DNA from: Pseudoscleropodium purum
Taxonomy: Eukaryota > Streptophyta > Bryopsida > Hypnales > Brachytheciaceae
DNA: 64,000 bases
Direction: 5' to 3'
NCBI GenBank assembly: GCA_963969395.1
Contig: OZ017801.1
Coordinates: 19,473,611 to 19,537,610 of the forward strand
Both the position numbers and the translations under genes were made by a program. Shown here piece by piece: positions 1-13,189 of the stretch. A model generated the notes under the pieces. That model searched no databases. It was not told where the DNA came from and saw only the letters and a list, made by a program, of their open reading frames with translations. How positions within the stretch are numbered: position 1 is the stretch's first letter; each line of letters starts with the position of its first letter.

Positions 1-1708
1 GTTTGAAAAGAAAGAGTAAACTGTAATACAAAAAATGCTTGAATAGTGGTACTTTAACCCATAAACGACATGGTGGATGCTTTTCAGCTTATGAATGACA
101 GAATCTCTCCTACTCACTGCCCGCTGGGCATATTAATGAAGTGCAACTATTCATCCTCCAAATTTTGTGAGAAAAGGGAAGGTCTTTTTATAGGAAGTCA
201 ACTATTAATGAGTGCTTTCTTATTCTTTTAATCTAAAAATGCACATGGTATGAAAATAGATCATTTCCATAGTTATGAGTTCATCTTTTAAGGGGTTCAA
301 GGGTTAAAGAGAAGACTTATTAGAAATGAAACCATTATAATGTTCATTGTATAAAGTAAACTACTAGTGAGGTATGTAACTAATCCTTTCATCCCATATG
401 CATATATAGATTGTTTTCTAAGATTGATTAAATAGTTTTATATTTATACAAATTTATGACATAATAATAATGATATTACAATATTATAGGAGCAAGTCAA
501 TTGTGGGCAAAACTGTAATGGTGGTGTTCATTTCAGAACTTGAATGTACACGACCATTACAATTTTGCCTACAATAGACTTGCTTCCATTCTGTCCGTAA
601 TGGGGTAGTTTACTTTATATGCTATTATATAGATGTTGCTATATTAATATGAAGTTTTGATATAGTAGTAACATTACAATATTAGATGGAATAGATAAGG
701 TATTATATGATAGGCCTTTCATAGATAATATGGATGCATGAAATTTCAATGTACTCTTTTAATGTTATGTTTACTTACTACATTTATTTAATGTTTGTAT
801 GAAATGTTTTTTTAGAATAATTTTTAACCTCTAAAGTACCATTCAACAAATATTTAAAAACTTAGGTAGGGTCCTATAAAGTCAATTTTGGTTGGATGTT
901 TATGAAATTGACACAAAATTTTCACATATACCTTCTTAGTGGAATTTTTTGGTGATTGGGTGCCCAAATAATACATGCTGCCTATTTTTTTTAGGAAATT
1001 TGGACAATTTCAACATTTTTTGCTATAACCCTCATTGACTTTTGAAATTTGGCATGTATATAAGTAATAAAATATGGCGTAAAATTGTTCCCTCAAAAAA
1101 CAAATTTTAGTTTTAGATCACATTCTAAGAGAAGTCAAACTTTGTTAGCTATATTGGGATAGTTTCAAGAAAAAAAATTTCAAGCCCTATTATTTTGCAA
1201 TCTCTGAAGTCAAAGTTCTTAAACTTCTTCCCCACATTCTAAATTTCTGTTTCTAACTCTTGATTGTTTGGATTTCAAATAAAAAATTTCCTTGTTGTAC
1301 AAGAAATCATTGAAAAAAGACTTGTATATTGTATTTCATTGAATCTTTTTGCATTGCATGGTGATTTAAAGTAAGCTAGACTTTATATTTTCTTCTAAAA
1401 TTTTGCTTGAGTGTACTTGAAAAGTTTTAGATCTCAATAGTAGAGAGACTCAAATTCATCAAAAACAAAAAATTTACACCAAGAGAGCTTGAAGTTTGTT
1501 GACCCTATTTTGTAAGATTGAAAAAAAGTTGTTTTTCTAACTTCAAACAATTATAATCTTTCAAACGCACAAAGACATTGGTACAATAGTCTTTTATAAA
1601 TTTTTATGCTTGAAATTCAAAATTATTGAAGATTTACTTTCAATTTTTAACAATGGACTAAACAATGACAATTTTTGACAATTTTTCTTGAAAAACACCC
1701 TAACTCTT
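1..1708. other. AT-rich intergenic DNA, no gene
   Basis: No reading frame resembles a gene. About 880-1130, read in reverse, is a diverged relative of about 61,960-62,190; both carry a GGGCACCC word followed by CCACTAAGAAGGT at a similar distance. That marks it as a fragment of the dispersed repeat family found near the right end of the window. A short inverted repeat at 491-584 is listed separately. Confidence 0.5.
491..584. repeat. Short inverted repeat, hairpin-like
   Basis: A 32-bp arm at 491-522 (starts AGCAAGTC, ends GTAATGGT) is repeated as its reverse complement at 553-584 with only three mismatches, around a 30-bp loop. The compact stem suggests a tiny MITE or the terminal pair of a deleted element. 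No target duplication was recognised. Confidence 0.7.
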
Positions 1709-2619
1709 TTAACCCCTCAAGGCCTAACAATGTCTTAACAATGGAGGTTTTCAATGAATTGTCTCACTTTGATATTTTTTTGCACATGGGTGTACTTGAA
1801 ATTTTTAATTTTAATTATATAAAAGTGAAGAACGTGTTGTCTAGTATGCATGGAATTAATTTTGGAAAGTTTTGAGTGTTGGATTTTTAGATTATATCAA
1901 TTTTGAATGATCAACTTTTTAGGCAAAAAATGTAGCTTTTGGAGAAGAAAAATTATAAGGTGATTAATGCTTTTTTGCCCTCCAAAAAATTGTATTAGAA
2001 TCTAAAGAAAATATAATATTTGTTTATTTAAAAAATTGAGAAATAAAAAACTCTCCTAAATTTGTAGACATTTTCAAACAAAAAGAGTTGAAAGCCAAAA
2101 TTGACCAAATTGGATCCTAAAAAATTAAAAAAAACTTATGTTTGCATCATTTTTTGAAATTTAACAATTGATATCATTAGCATATTTTTTGAAACATCTC
2201 CAAAAAATTTGGAATCATTCTAATTATTTTTGTATTCTTAATCTCACTAAATTGAATTTTTTATTTTTAAAATTGCTAAAAATAAAAATTTGAATTTTTT
2301 CTATAGACAAAATTTTTTTACACAAAATAAAGACTAGAAATGTTCAAGAAAAAATGTTTTTTTCCATCCCTAATATTTCTTTCATTGTAAACAAACTATG
2401 TTTATTCCTTTTTTCAATTAGACTACATTTCCTAAATAAATTTTTTTTTATACTTTCCACATTGAAATTTTGAAAATCGGAGAATGCAATAACCATATTA
2501 ACTTGTTACTCTACAAGTCCCTAGTTTAATAAATATTGAGATTTGTTTCACCCTACTAGAAATTTGCCATTGAAAATTTGAAGAGAATATATTGTGTCCT
2601 TTAGTCCTTGAGGGGTTAA
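1709..2619. mobile_element. TTAACCCCT-ended element, degenerate, about 0.9 kb
   Basis: The left end reads TTAACCCCTCAAGG (1709-1722) and the right end is its exact reverse complement, CCTTGAGGGGTTAA (2606-2619). The same terminal word with small changes recurs at 28,430, 61,651, 62,230 and 62,837. This supports a terminal-inverted-repeat family rather than chance. The interior is AT-rich and codes for nothing recognisable. TTAA next to a run of C resembles piggyBac or Harbinger ends, but the superfamily is not established. Confidence 0.45.
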
Positions 2620-5600
2620 ACAATTAATTATAATCATGCACTTGAAAATTTGGAAGAGATTTCGTAGACAACTTTCATTGAATTATCTTATATAGTGATA
2701 TAGAACATGTCTTTTTTATGCATAATACTTGATATAATTGCCTTTTGTCCCTCCAAAATACACATGGCCATGATGTGCACTTTTCACAAAACCATTATAA
2801 TGAAATTAAATTTCAAAAATGTAGAAGTTCTCAGGTGGCGGGGAATATAGAAATTGTGACAATACAATAGTCTAACATGGCCAAAGTTTGGCTAGGTTAC
2901 ATGATTATATTTATTTTTTTCATCTTTTTTTTAATTTGAAATTTTTTCAAATATATATAATATTCTAACAATATTGTTCTTTCACTATAGGGGGAACAAC
3001 AAGGGGAATAGGCTTGAAATGGCCCTCCACTTGCCTCAAATTCTATCTAATGTTTTTGTTGGAATTATATAAAGAACTCCAACTACCAACAAAATTTGTG
3101 TTAGCTATTGACAGAATGCATAGTAAAGGCCCTTAATAGACTAAAAAAATAGTGTTTACTTAATTGCTTATAAAAAACATACATGAAGGACCAAAAATGA
3201 TACTTGCTAAACTATTGAATTACTTATAAAAAGGAGAATAAACAACTACAAAGGACTAAAAGATTCCAACTACACATGTATTTGCTAATATAATGTTTGT
3301 AATGATATAGAAGTACACTAAAAACCTTTGAAGGACTACGAGGTTGTCAAGGATTGAACAACTTCTAGTGTACCCTTCATAGAGCCAAATTGGTTAAAAT
3401 TGCAAAGTACTTGAGCATCTAATCACAAATAAGAATTGTTTTTCCTTTAGGATCACTTGGATTCTTTTGACAATGAATAGGTTGCCTATAGAATAACAAG
3501 TATTGTTTAATCCAAGCACTAAAGAACAACTCTTTATTGTAAAGTATTGAACCTTTGTTTTATGATTTTTCATCTTTGGTATTGTAAACAAACTAAATAA
3601 ATATCCCAAACCAGAGTGGCACGAGTTCTATAAGCCTATCTTTAACCTACAACTACAAACTTGGGATCTACATTGGGGCTTCTAGAAGCATGTAAACTTG
3701 ATATACTTTGTAATTTGGCTTTCAAACATAACATTTGCAAATCATTTTTTGACCTAATCCTTGGTACTTCTTAAGATACCAAGCCTAGTAATTGCAACTT
3801 GGTGGTGGAAAATCTCCAAAGCTTGCACTAGACTCTAACTTTGTACAATTAGTCGTTGACTCTTCCATTTATAATCTCTGACTATTAGATTTATGTCACC
3901 AATATGTCACCAACATAGAAAACTTATAAGCCAACCTGACATACAAAACTAGATATTTAGGTAATATAATTTGACCATTAAAATCCTAAAACCAACAACT
4001 TGCAAAGCCCAATAAAGATGGCTCTCAATACAAGTTCAAAGCTTCAAATTCATCTTGGAATTAGAACTTTTGAAGGAATCACTTAGACCACACAAGATGC
4101 AAATTAGAATATAGTTTGTTGCAAACAACACTTATGAATCCTAAATTTAGAATGAGAGAAAAGCACATGAGGTTTCTAAAATACTTGATCTAAATCCTCT
4201 CATGCATAATTTCAAGCAAATGGGTTGTTTTGCTCATGTAGTTAGAATCACCACACAAATTACTCCCTAAACCTTGGAAAGAAATGTTTCATGGACTCTT
4301 TGGCAATGTTACAAAAAATTCCTCAAGTTCTATGTCTTCTTCATTATTAGAAATCCTCTTCAAAGTTTTCTACACTATTGTGCTCACTCATTGCCACACC
4401 ATACTAGCTAGGACGCCTAGAATTTATGTGGACCACTAAGGTAGAAGTACCTATTTTGGACAAGTCCCTTATAATGACTTCATAGGTTCACCTATTATGG
4501 ACAACAGTTAGATGCACTATTTATTGAAAAGGGTTCTCTATTTATTCCTTCTTATCCACTTGTCTCTCCTTCCTCTTGGCTTTGAGAGAAGTGCCGAAGC
4601 TAACCGAAATAGGTGGATCTATGTGACAAGGATGGGTTCGAGTGTAAAATTCACTTTTACATTCAATGGAATTTTCATTTTGGGAGAGAAAATTTCGTTT
4701 TTTTTGGCATTTATCCACAACCTTATTTTTGCACACATTGAATTCAATTCCCCATGACTTCTCCAAATCATCTAGTCTAAAATCCTTAAGTTATCTAAAA
4801 TAGGTACTTCTACCTTATATACAATGGATGCATTGTTCGTCTTCATTTCTTCAAGGTTCTCAACACTCATTCTTTCACTTACAGAGTAAAATCTACTTGC
4901 CTAAACTCTAAATGTAAACACCCTAAAGCAACAAAGTTTACCATTCTAACAACATTAATCTCCACCATGTTGAAAGTAGTTGTGTTTAATATACTAAAAG
5001 CAACAACATCCAAAATTTTGAAGGTTGCAACATTTACTGTATGGAAAGCGGCAACTTTCAAACTACGGCATTTAAGTGACAATGTTCAAAATTAAAAAAA
5101 GTAGCAATAAGAATCATAATATAGCTACTTATGCAATTTGCTACAATGGGTAGTAATGAGGAGATTAGTGACTATTGTGTGACAAGGCTTTTGGACCATA
5201 AACCTTAGATCCACTACTTAGAGCCAAATTCAAGGACAATGACAAATTGCACTTGTCACCCATACTAAAATGAAACTCATCCAATTTTGGTAACAATCAT
5301 TGTAGCAATTAAGGATCAAAAGGGTTCATTATACATGGTATTTTAAGCCTATTCAACTTAAAAACATTCTAGAACACTACCCATTTTTTTAAACAAGGAA
5401 CAAGTTCAATACATTGTTTGAATATAAGAATGTAAAAATTTTAAGAAAATTTAATATTGTGCCAATTCAAATTAGAAATTCCAACCCCTGAAAGGAGTTA
5501 TTACGTTGTTCAACTTGGCTCCTATTAGTATACTTGGATCCAAATGTGAGGAAGAGGATGTCAACTTGGAGAATCAAAATTCATCACATTAGATGTTGAC

Positions 5601-6877
5601 CAACTAGTCTCATCCTTAATTGTAAGGGCATTGCCTACAATAGATGGTCCAATAAGTCCCTACTCGCAAGGCATGTTGATAGTTCCAATTTTCCTTAAAT
5701 GTTAATAATCAATACAAATCCAAATGCCTAAATTGAGTATTAACAAGCACAATAGGTTGGAGAAAGATGATGTTGGCATTCTTGTATTGGATTTTACAAT
5801 GAAGATCCAATCATTGGGGACATGCATATGTATTGGCCAACTTGCCAATTGTTTATCATAGTGAGATTGGGTATGTCAATATTATAATTACACTTGCAAA
5901 TGAGATGCTATTGATAAAGAATTTTAGGATAATAAAAAAAGAGTGGGAAAATGACAATATTGCTATGAAAGGGAATTTGTGCTACTACATTGCTAGATAA
6001 AAAGACCAAGATGTTATTATAGAAATTTGTTGCAAATATCTTCATGCAATATTGTTGCATCAAAGATTGCACTCTAAAATTCCCTCTTTGCACCATTTGT
6101 ACTCTTCACATTGAAATGCATCTGCAAACATTTCAAGCAAAGTCCACCAGTAATTTGGATGTCCACAAGATGATGCACAAAAGAGTCAAAAGGGAAAAGA
6201 AACTCATCATTGTATAAGGCATAGACATCTATCCATTTGGCTAGAGGATTCTTTACAATGTCCCTTTTTGCACTTTTCAAATTGATATTTGACCAAGACA
6301 AAGGCCAATGTTAGAAGTGTTCTACATAGAACTTAATTTAAACAAAACAAAGGCAAGTGAAGGACTTCAACTATTCAAGCTATAGAGACTTGCGCTCATT
6401 ATTAGAGGCAAGAGCAAACCACATGCTTTATTTGTCATTCACTTTACACACATGAGAAGAAGTTTGTGTGAAAGTTTTTTTTATTGATACCATATAGAAG
6501 CAATCATTGGCAACTGTGAATTGAACAAGGTAAAAAATTGCACCATATGTATTACAACACCACCTACTAAGAAATTGATAGTATGAGGACATAGCTAGGG
6601 CATTGCATCACTCATAAGAGAGAATTAAAGTCCATATATTTAGAATAATACTTTAAGACTTCAAAGACTAAGAAGTAGCCTTGTACTTTCTACTATTTCA
6701 AGCAAACAAGGAATTAAGATTGTTACTATTATTGCAAATGTGATATATAGTAAAATTTGGATGAAAGATTTTTAACTATGTTATCAAAGGAAGAGGAAAT
6801 TCCTTTGCAAGATGTAGCATTTCACTATAGAAAATCTAAACATGGGAGTGGGCCATTTGACTTTTTGGAATTGTGCA
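2620..6877. other. Intergenic DNA, no gene recognised
   Basis: Reading frames are short and frequently stopped. Some stretches (about 4.5-4.8 kb and 5.5-6.3 kb) are less AT-rich and could be decayed transposon coding sequence, but no motif could be read. Confidence 0.4.
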
Positions 6878-7091
6878 CACTAAAAGAAACCCATCTCTAA
6901 GTTGACGGATTTTATTAAACATTGAATGTAACAAGCCATATTTTTATGTTGACAATTACATCCACTGTAACATGAAGATGTTACAATGGACATAATTGTT
7001 GACATAAAAACAAGACTTCCTTCATTAGATTTCTAAAAAATCCATCAACTTAGACTTGGGAAATCCAAAAAAACATAGGTTCCCTCTAGTG
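6878..7091. mobile_element. CACTA-type MITE (214 bp) with exact 3-bp TSD
   Basis: The left end is CACTAAAAGAAA, one base from the common plant CACTA terminus CACTACAAGAAA, and the right end finishes CTAGTG. Inside the ends, two arms of about 75 bp (left arm beginning TAAGTTGACGGATTTT) are near-perfect reverse complements and meet at a TGTAACAT/ATGTTACA centre. The 3 bp before the element (6875-6877) and after it (7092-7094) are both GCA. A 3-bp duplication and CACTA ends are the hallmarks of the CACTA (En/Spm) superfamily. There is no coding capacity, so it is non-autonomous. It shares its general design with the element at 32,200. Confidence 0.8.
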
Positions 7092-10000
7092 GCATATCCA
7101 CAGAAATAAAATAAAAAAATTCTTGAAGAAAAAAAGTTTTGAATTTAAAAAAAAAAATTTAGTCCCTAGTCTTGTATGGAATACATTGCAATCATGTGGG
7201 CTAAAAAAATATATATTTAAAATTTTCTAAATTATTACTCCTTATTTTTTTCTATATATACACATTTACATGCAAGTCAAACGACAAACTATTGGGTCCA
7301 TATTTTTTGTAATGACAATAATGTGAAACAATTACAAGCCTTCTTTGCATGAAGATTAAAGGACTATCAACGAATTGAAAGACATTTCAAGAAGCACTTA
7401 TTTCTTCAAAAAGTCTGTTACCATGTGTACTATTGTAGTAGATGGTTATCCAAAATGCAATCAACTCAATTGTAATCCATCATGCATGACAAAATAAACT
7501 ATTCAAAAATAGTGTGTCCTACATTAGTAAGAAAAACAAAGGCATTAGATGAATTCATAAATTTGTTCATCAAAGTATCGGGAATGTTTGCACATAGGCA
7601 AGGGAATGGCAAATATGTACATTACAATTTAGATGTATTCCTAAGTGGCAACAACTTCATAGTACATGGGATTGATCACTAAATTATTGTAGGATTTAGA
7701 AGCCCCCTTGCAAAGTCTTCTCAATCATTGTTTAGGGAGACTAGCAATATAGAGTTGTATTGGACTTTGCTCAAGGGTAGCAAGATCTATGTTGATTTTT
7801 TGGGAGATGTTCTTTTGTAATCAATTGAAGCTCATCCATTGCCACCAATGCTACACATTCAAATAGACAACTTTTGGAGGGAAAACAAAAACAAATATGT
7901 CTTTTGTTTTTGGTTCTTCTTAATGGAAAGACATATCATGAAGGAGGTGATTGTATCATTTATGATAGTAGGACACTTGTACAACAGCATCGACATATTG
8001 TTTGAGTAATAGAACATAGAGCCCTACAAGAAAGACCATCCAACTTTGTCATTAATTGTTGATACAATTGTATATGGAAATGGAATAAGTTCCATTCATT
8101 CGATACGTTATAAAAGAAGTGCTTAATTTCAAGGCTTACATCAAACCTTATATTGGAAAGAACAAAAAACAACTAGTGGGCCACTTACATAGAAGGCAAT
8201 ACAAATTCTTCATGGACAACAACGGATGACCAAACATATAATACAAATAAGCATGTATTGACTCTTCGTAGTTGCCCAAATATGAATTAAAGTTATAGAT
8301 CAAAGGAAGATACCAAGTACAAACCTATACTTTCCCAAGGTGATCTACTAACCATGAAACCCAAGGGAATGACAAATGAAATAAAGATTATGTGTGGACT
8401 TGATGGATCCATCCAACATTGGATGGATAGAAGACGGAAGCATGTAAGAGGATCTTGAGGTAGAAGACTTCTACATTGGCATTCTTGAGTGGAAGCCACT
8501 ACAAGCACACAACATGGTCATTGATTTTTGTGAAGGTTTCTACTTGTTTGTGAGACTAGGATTGGATTGTCCTCAACTTATGCGACTTGGTAGAACAATA
8601 GAGAAACCATAGTTTGATCCAGAAGTTGACCACCTTTGTTAGGTTTTGGTGCAATGGTACACATCTTAAGGAACGTCAAAGGATGTGCAATGGTTGTACA
8701 CATGGTAGGATACAAAGACCAATTTTAGATGGAAGTTTGATTACACGGCCCCCTAAGCTGACTATGTTTCAACGAACAACATTATGGCATTATAGAATTT
8801 GAAGAAGAACAATGGGGAGAGCTTTATTGTAGCACGACAACAAGTGAGATTTGTCATGGATAATTTACATTGAATTGCAAAGGAAGAACAATAAGGCTTA
8901 TTCATATGAATTTTCTTGTGAAGTCTTCTAAAAAAACATCCCCAATGCATACAATGCTACAATGTGTTGTGGAAGATGAATCTTTACTTTTAGTACTACA
9001 AATTGTGATTGTTTGTCTAGTCCATGAATATTGCTTTGGATTGCCAAGCTCTTTTGTAGACTCTAGGAAGCATAGGTTGTATACTTAGTGATATTTGTAC
9101 AAACTATTTTTTCAACAAGAAATACAAGTTTTTTTTCCTTTCATTTCTTGTCCATTCCAAAGTACCATAGTTTGAATTTATTATTTGTTACCACAAACTC
9201 AAGAATGATACAAATCCAAACATCCAAATTATTGCTCATCATGACATATAAACTACATGTAGTCTCCCCAATTTGGAGGGCCAAGGGGATCCTACACAAT
9301 TACCAAAGATTCCAAGAATATTTTGCACTGTACTAATTAATCACATAGGACTTTTACTAATTATAATTCCTATGCAAAAATTAATCCATTTGTGTTAGGC
9401 ACATCATTTTGCCACATGTGGCTAGTACATAGCATACCTCTTCTCCACCTCAATGGTCCTTTAAGTCAAAATGGTACATAGAATGCTACCATTTTAATGA
9501 AATTCCCCATAAATATAACATCAATTGCATTATATGAGAGTAGATCGAAGCTCCAAAAGCTACTTCCTTTGTCTCTCTAAAATAACTATATTTTTAGTCT
9601 TTGTCCTAGTGATACATGCTTTCAAAAACTAGTAACCCATCCCTTGCCTAAATCAATGCAAAATCTCCACTTCTCTAGCTTAGATACCATTGTTCAAGCC
9701 CCCAAAATCCATCACTGAAGAAAGTATCATATTCTAGCATCGTTCATGAATACTACTAGCTCATCATTCCTAATGATTTAAAGGTTGGCGGCAACAATGA
9801 GATTCTAGAAATATTTGTTTCCAACCTAAATACCAACGCAATAAGGAAACCTAACCCACTTCATGAACAAATCTTCATAGTGCCCAAGTGGTCACCGAAT
9901 CCATCATCAACATGACTATATGAGGAAGCAACAAGTATAAGGTGCCTCATAATTATGAGCATGGCCAAGCTTGCTGGGAGAGAAATGCTCCTTAATTGCT

Positions 10001-10318
10001 TGCCACTAACCCCAACAAGGTCATTCAACACGGTCAAAATCAGTAAACAGAGCTTTTTAGTCCTTTTTAGTGGGACATAAATTGTGCCTGATTTGGAGGT
10101 TTTTAGAGGGACAAGGACAAACATTGTGTCGGTTCAAGTTTCCAGGCATCCCTCAGCTGTTAATTGGTATTGTATGTGCCGCCAATATGGTTAATATATT
10201 GATACAAATCATGCACACAAAAGGCAAAGGCAGAAAGAATTGCTGCTGCCTTTACTTTGAATCAATCAAATCAAATTCAAACAAACGTATCAAAACAATC
10301 AAATCAATTAATCAATCC
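7092..10318. other. Intergenic DNA with possible decayed coding remnants
   Basis: Several short frames around 7.4-9.3 kb on the plus strand look weakly protein-like but are broken by stops every few dozen codons. They suggest an old transposable element or pseudogene. No conserved motif was recognised, so no gene is called. Confidence 0.4.
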
Positions 10319-10729
10319 TCATCTCATTTCACGAACTAGAAACAATGCAAAGGTGACAATAATGAAAGAGATTGTAAACGACATAACCGTCTCAGTGACG
10401 AGGGAGTCTGTTGAAAATTCCAGGAGTGTGGATCTGTACCCCGACGACGTCGCCGTGGGGCTGTTGAAGTTGTTGAACACACGCAAGGCGTTGCACTCCG
10501 GGCAAGCATAGTAACTACTGATCGACATCCCTTTGGACACAGAAGCTGCGTACCGGTAGTCGCTCGACGTCGACTTGGGAAACCTCATCAAAGCGGAAGC
10601 GAAGGCGAGAGCACAGGTGGATGAAATCGCTGCCACTGCTGCCCCCAACACCAGTCCGTCACAGAGCCATGGCGTCATTGTGAACTGGTGCCACAGGAAC
10701 CTCAATGTCGCCCAGCCCATGTTTGCCAT
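10319..10729 (-). CDS. Small two-TM membrane protein, function unknown
   Basis: A single open frame encodes 136 aa from an ATG at 10,729 (start MANMGWATLRFLWHQF) to TGA at 10,319. A hydrophobic stretch rich in Ala, Val and Leu lies near residues 25-45 and a second at the C-terminus (about residues 112-133), ending LVREMR. The Ser-rich middle contains one Cys-Pro-Glu-Cys pair (YYACPECN). GC content is clearly higher than in the flanking DNA, in keeping with a real exon. The frame remains open about nine codons upstream but only with a non-ATG start; a tiny upstream ATG reading frame of three codons lies at about 10,768. I do not recognise the family. It could instead be the last exon of a larger gene. 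Confidence 0.5.
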   Translation of the reverse strand: MANMGWATLRFLWHQFTMTPWLCDGLVLGAAVAAISSTCALAFASALMRFPKSTSSDYRYAASVSKGMSISSYYACPECNALRVFNNFNSPTATSSGYRSTLLEFSTDSLVTETVMSFTISFIIVTFALFLVREMR

Positions 10730-11276
10730 TACGTAAAGACTGGCTGGGGTATTCAATTCACGGTGCCATGGTATTCACGTGCCTGGGTTCATGCAGGAAG
10801 TTTTGAATCAGTACTGGAGCCTTGAACAGAATTTGAGGATATACGCAACATCAAGGTCATTAGATTGGTGCAATCCAGAGCGCGAAAATTGTGAAATTCA
10901 ACTGCACAAAGCTCTACAATCTGACGAAGACTGGTTGATAGATTTGAGTTTCCGAACGACAATAGGGAAACGCGCCAGTGTTGCGGATTTCTGCCAACGC
11001 CAGAAATTGACGTTTGATTTGGCGAAGACAATTTTCACATCAGGTGTTGATGAATTTCAGAGAGATGCATTGGGATAACATTGAAAGATCTTGTTTGCTA
11101 AATTGTAGAAAATAAATGTTCTCTCAATTGAGAATTTCTGGATTAAACTATACATACATTTTTGGGGTAAATGCTTCATTCTGTGCAATCCATGATCTTG
11201 AGCTCATGATGGATGGGCGGTGTCAAAAGTGATATGAGGAAGACAAGCATCATGGCCGCTCTCTCAACTATGCATC

Positions 11277-11317
11277 ATGCATGCCCTCGTCAATGAAAAA
11301 CAAATGAGGGCATGCAT
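11277..11317. repeat. Short perfect hairpin
   Basis: ATGCATGCCCTC (11,277-11,288) and its exact reverse complement (11,306-11,317) flank a 17-bp A-rich loop. It lies a few hundred bases from the small membrane-protein gene. Its role, if any, is unknown. Confidence 0.55.
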
Positions 11318-13189
11318 TGACAAAATGTTTAGTGATGCCAACTACAAAAAAGGGTGTGTACAGTCTCTAAAGAGTGTTAAGTTTTGGTTTAGAATTATTC
11401 AAACCAGAATCATATCACTACCTCAAAAAATGACTGAAATCCATGCTAATTAATGCAATACCTGCCACACTTTTCGTTGCTTTACGTTTTGGATGCTCTC
11501 ACATCTTACTGCTTCATTGCATTTACTCAGATCTCTTTAGTGACCGTAGCAGGCACAGCTCACCAATCTGTTACAAGTGAATTGACTGCAAGTTAGATAC
11601 CACGAGTGGAAATTCATCCTCCACAAAACAATTTTGAGCGAGATCTTAATTGACTCAGGCCAAAGTAAAAACACAGAATGCAAAATGCAACATGAAAATA
11701 ATACACTCGACATCAAATACCACCTATTGGGAAGAGTGGTAGGCCTCCCAGAAGACACTCCCCAACCCAATTTGGCAGTTTTCTATACAAAATGAGGTCC
11801 AGTTGTCTATGCAAAATGCAAAATAAAAGAGAGATTCATTTTGTTTGTGTAAACCTCAAAGCTGCAGTCTCTTAGTGCAAGCACAGATATGGAGCTCAAT
11901 CTGGGTCTCCTTGGGATCATAGGAAGACGCTGGTGGCCAGACTCATACGAGAAGAACTTCATATGAACAAGTCACATGACTCAGTTAGTAAACGGTTATG
12001 CATTAACAACTTCCGGCAACTACACCAAATCCCTATTCGGTTCTCACCAGACTCTAATTAGTAACAACCAAGCAGTAGACATATATTTCCTAAAAAATTA
12101 CTCGAGAAAACACGTGGTTTGTGTAAGTCACGACAAGGGCTGAGAATCAACATCGCTGAAGCATGCCAACACCACCGAAGGCCCAGTCACACTGGAAGAA
12201 GCCAAGCTAGCTGCACAGGGCTTGGAAACTGGCTGGCAGACCATTTGCTATAACCGTGTCTAATTCACTAAAATTAGCATCTGAAAGTCTCATACTGAGA
12301 TAGCTTGAACTCTTTACCGTAATGAGAGCTGCCTGGCCAGTTTCAAACGCAGTGTGTCTTGGGCATGAAGATGCTCAAAAACCAGAAACTCGGTAAGACT
12401 GCTGATAGCAAACCCTAAAGCTCTAAGGGTCCAAAGAGACTGCTCCCAATGGAATGAGGACAACCAAGGGTTTTATTATTGTTCTTCCTCAAAAAAGCTA
12501 CCGCGTAGATGTCAATCTGCATTGTCTTACATTTGTGGCGTAACAAGAGGGAAAGGCTTTCTATCATGTGAGAACTGGTTGACTGCACCACTTATAAGAA
12601 GGCTAATTCACATTGGGTTGAACTCCATTCAATGGCATACGCTCCACCGAACACTCTGTCACTCCTATGGATGTTATGCTTAGTAAATGTCCCTGATGCA
12701 AATTCTAGAGTTCTGACTTTCTGTGTCCCAAAACATATGTGTTCATAGAACTTTGAAATCTTTGAATAGAACTTCCGCATGCGGTATCCAAATAAAGTCT
12801 GCGTTTGAATCCTCAGTATTTCCATTCAACAGTTGCTTTCCCCAATCCTCCAGAATTCACTACACTCGAAACTCTTTATTATGACCTCTAGAATGACATT
12901 CGAGAATATCCTGCACACTTGCCACTCAATTGTTGACTAGAGCACACTTCGCACCCATTCAAACCTTGTCAAAATGAAACAGTTGGGACCCCAGTGGTAA
13001 GATTAAGAAGGTTTGAGTGTCTCAAGGCGAGTCATCCTTGGTCCAGCTCTGCTCATGACCTCCATGTGGCTTCACTTTTGTCAATTCCAGAAGAGTCTGG
13101 ATTTACAGCACAACGCAGTTACTCGTTCAATGCTTGCAAGCAAGTACGAAATTATTCATCGCCTCCTGCCGCAAATGGAAAGCAATCTG
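11318..13189. other. Intergenic DNA, no gene established
   Basis: GC content is intermediate and some short segments look protein-like, for example a plus-strand frame around 13,013-13,200. No start, splice pattern or family could be established. The plus-strand frame runs straight into the bacterial-type fragment, which argues against its being a gene. Confidence 0.35.

Noticed and set aside
7482..9336. Series of short plus-strand frames that look like decayed transposon proteins
   Set aside because: Stops interrupt them repeatedly and no transposase, integrase or reverse-transcriptase motif could be identified, so no family is claimed.
10791..11078. Plus-strand frame of 96 codons beginning at ATG 10,791, next to the membrane-protein gene
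   Set aside because: It has no recognised domain, lies opposite the probable 5' region of the minus-strand gene, and has no supporting splice or promoter signal. It is not excluded as a real small gene.
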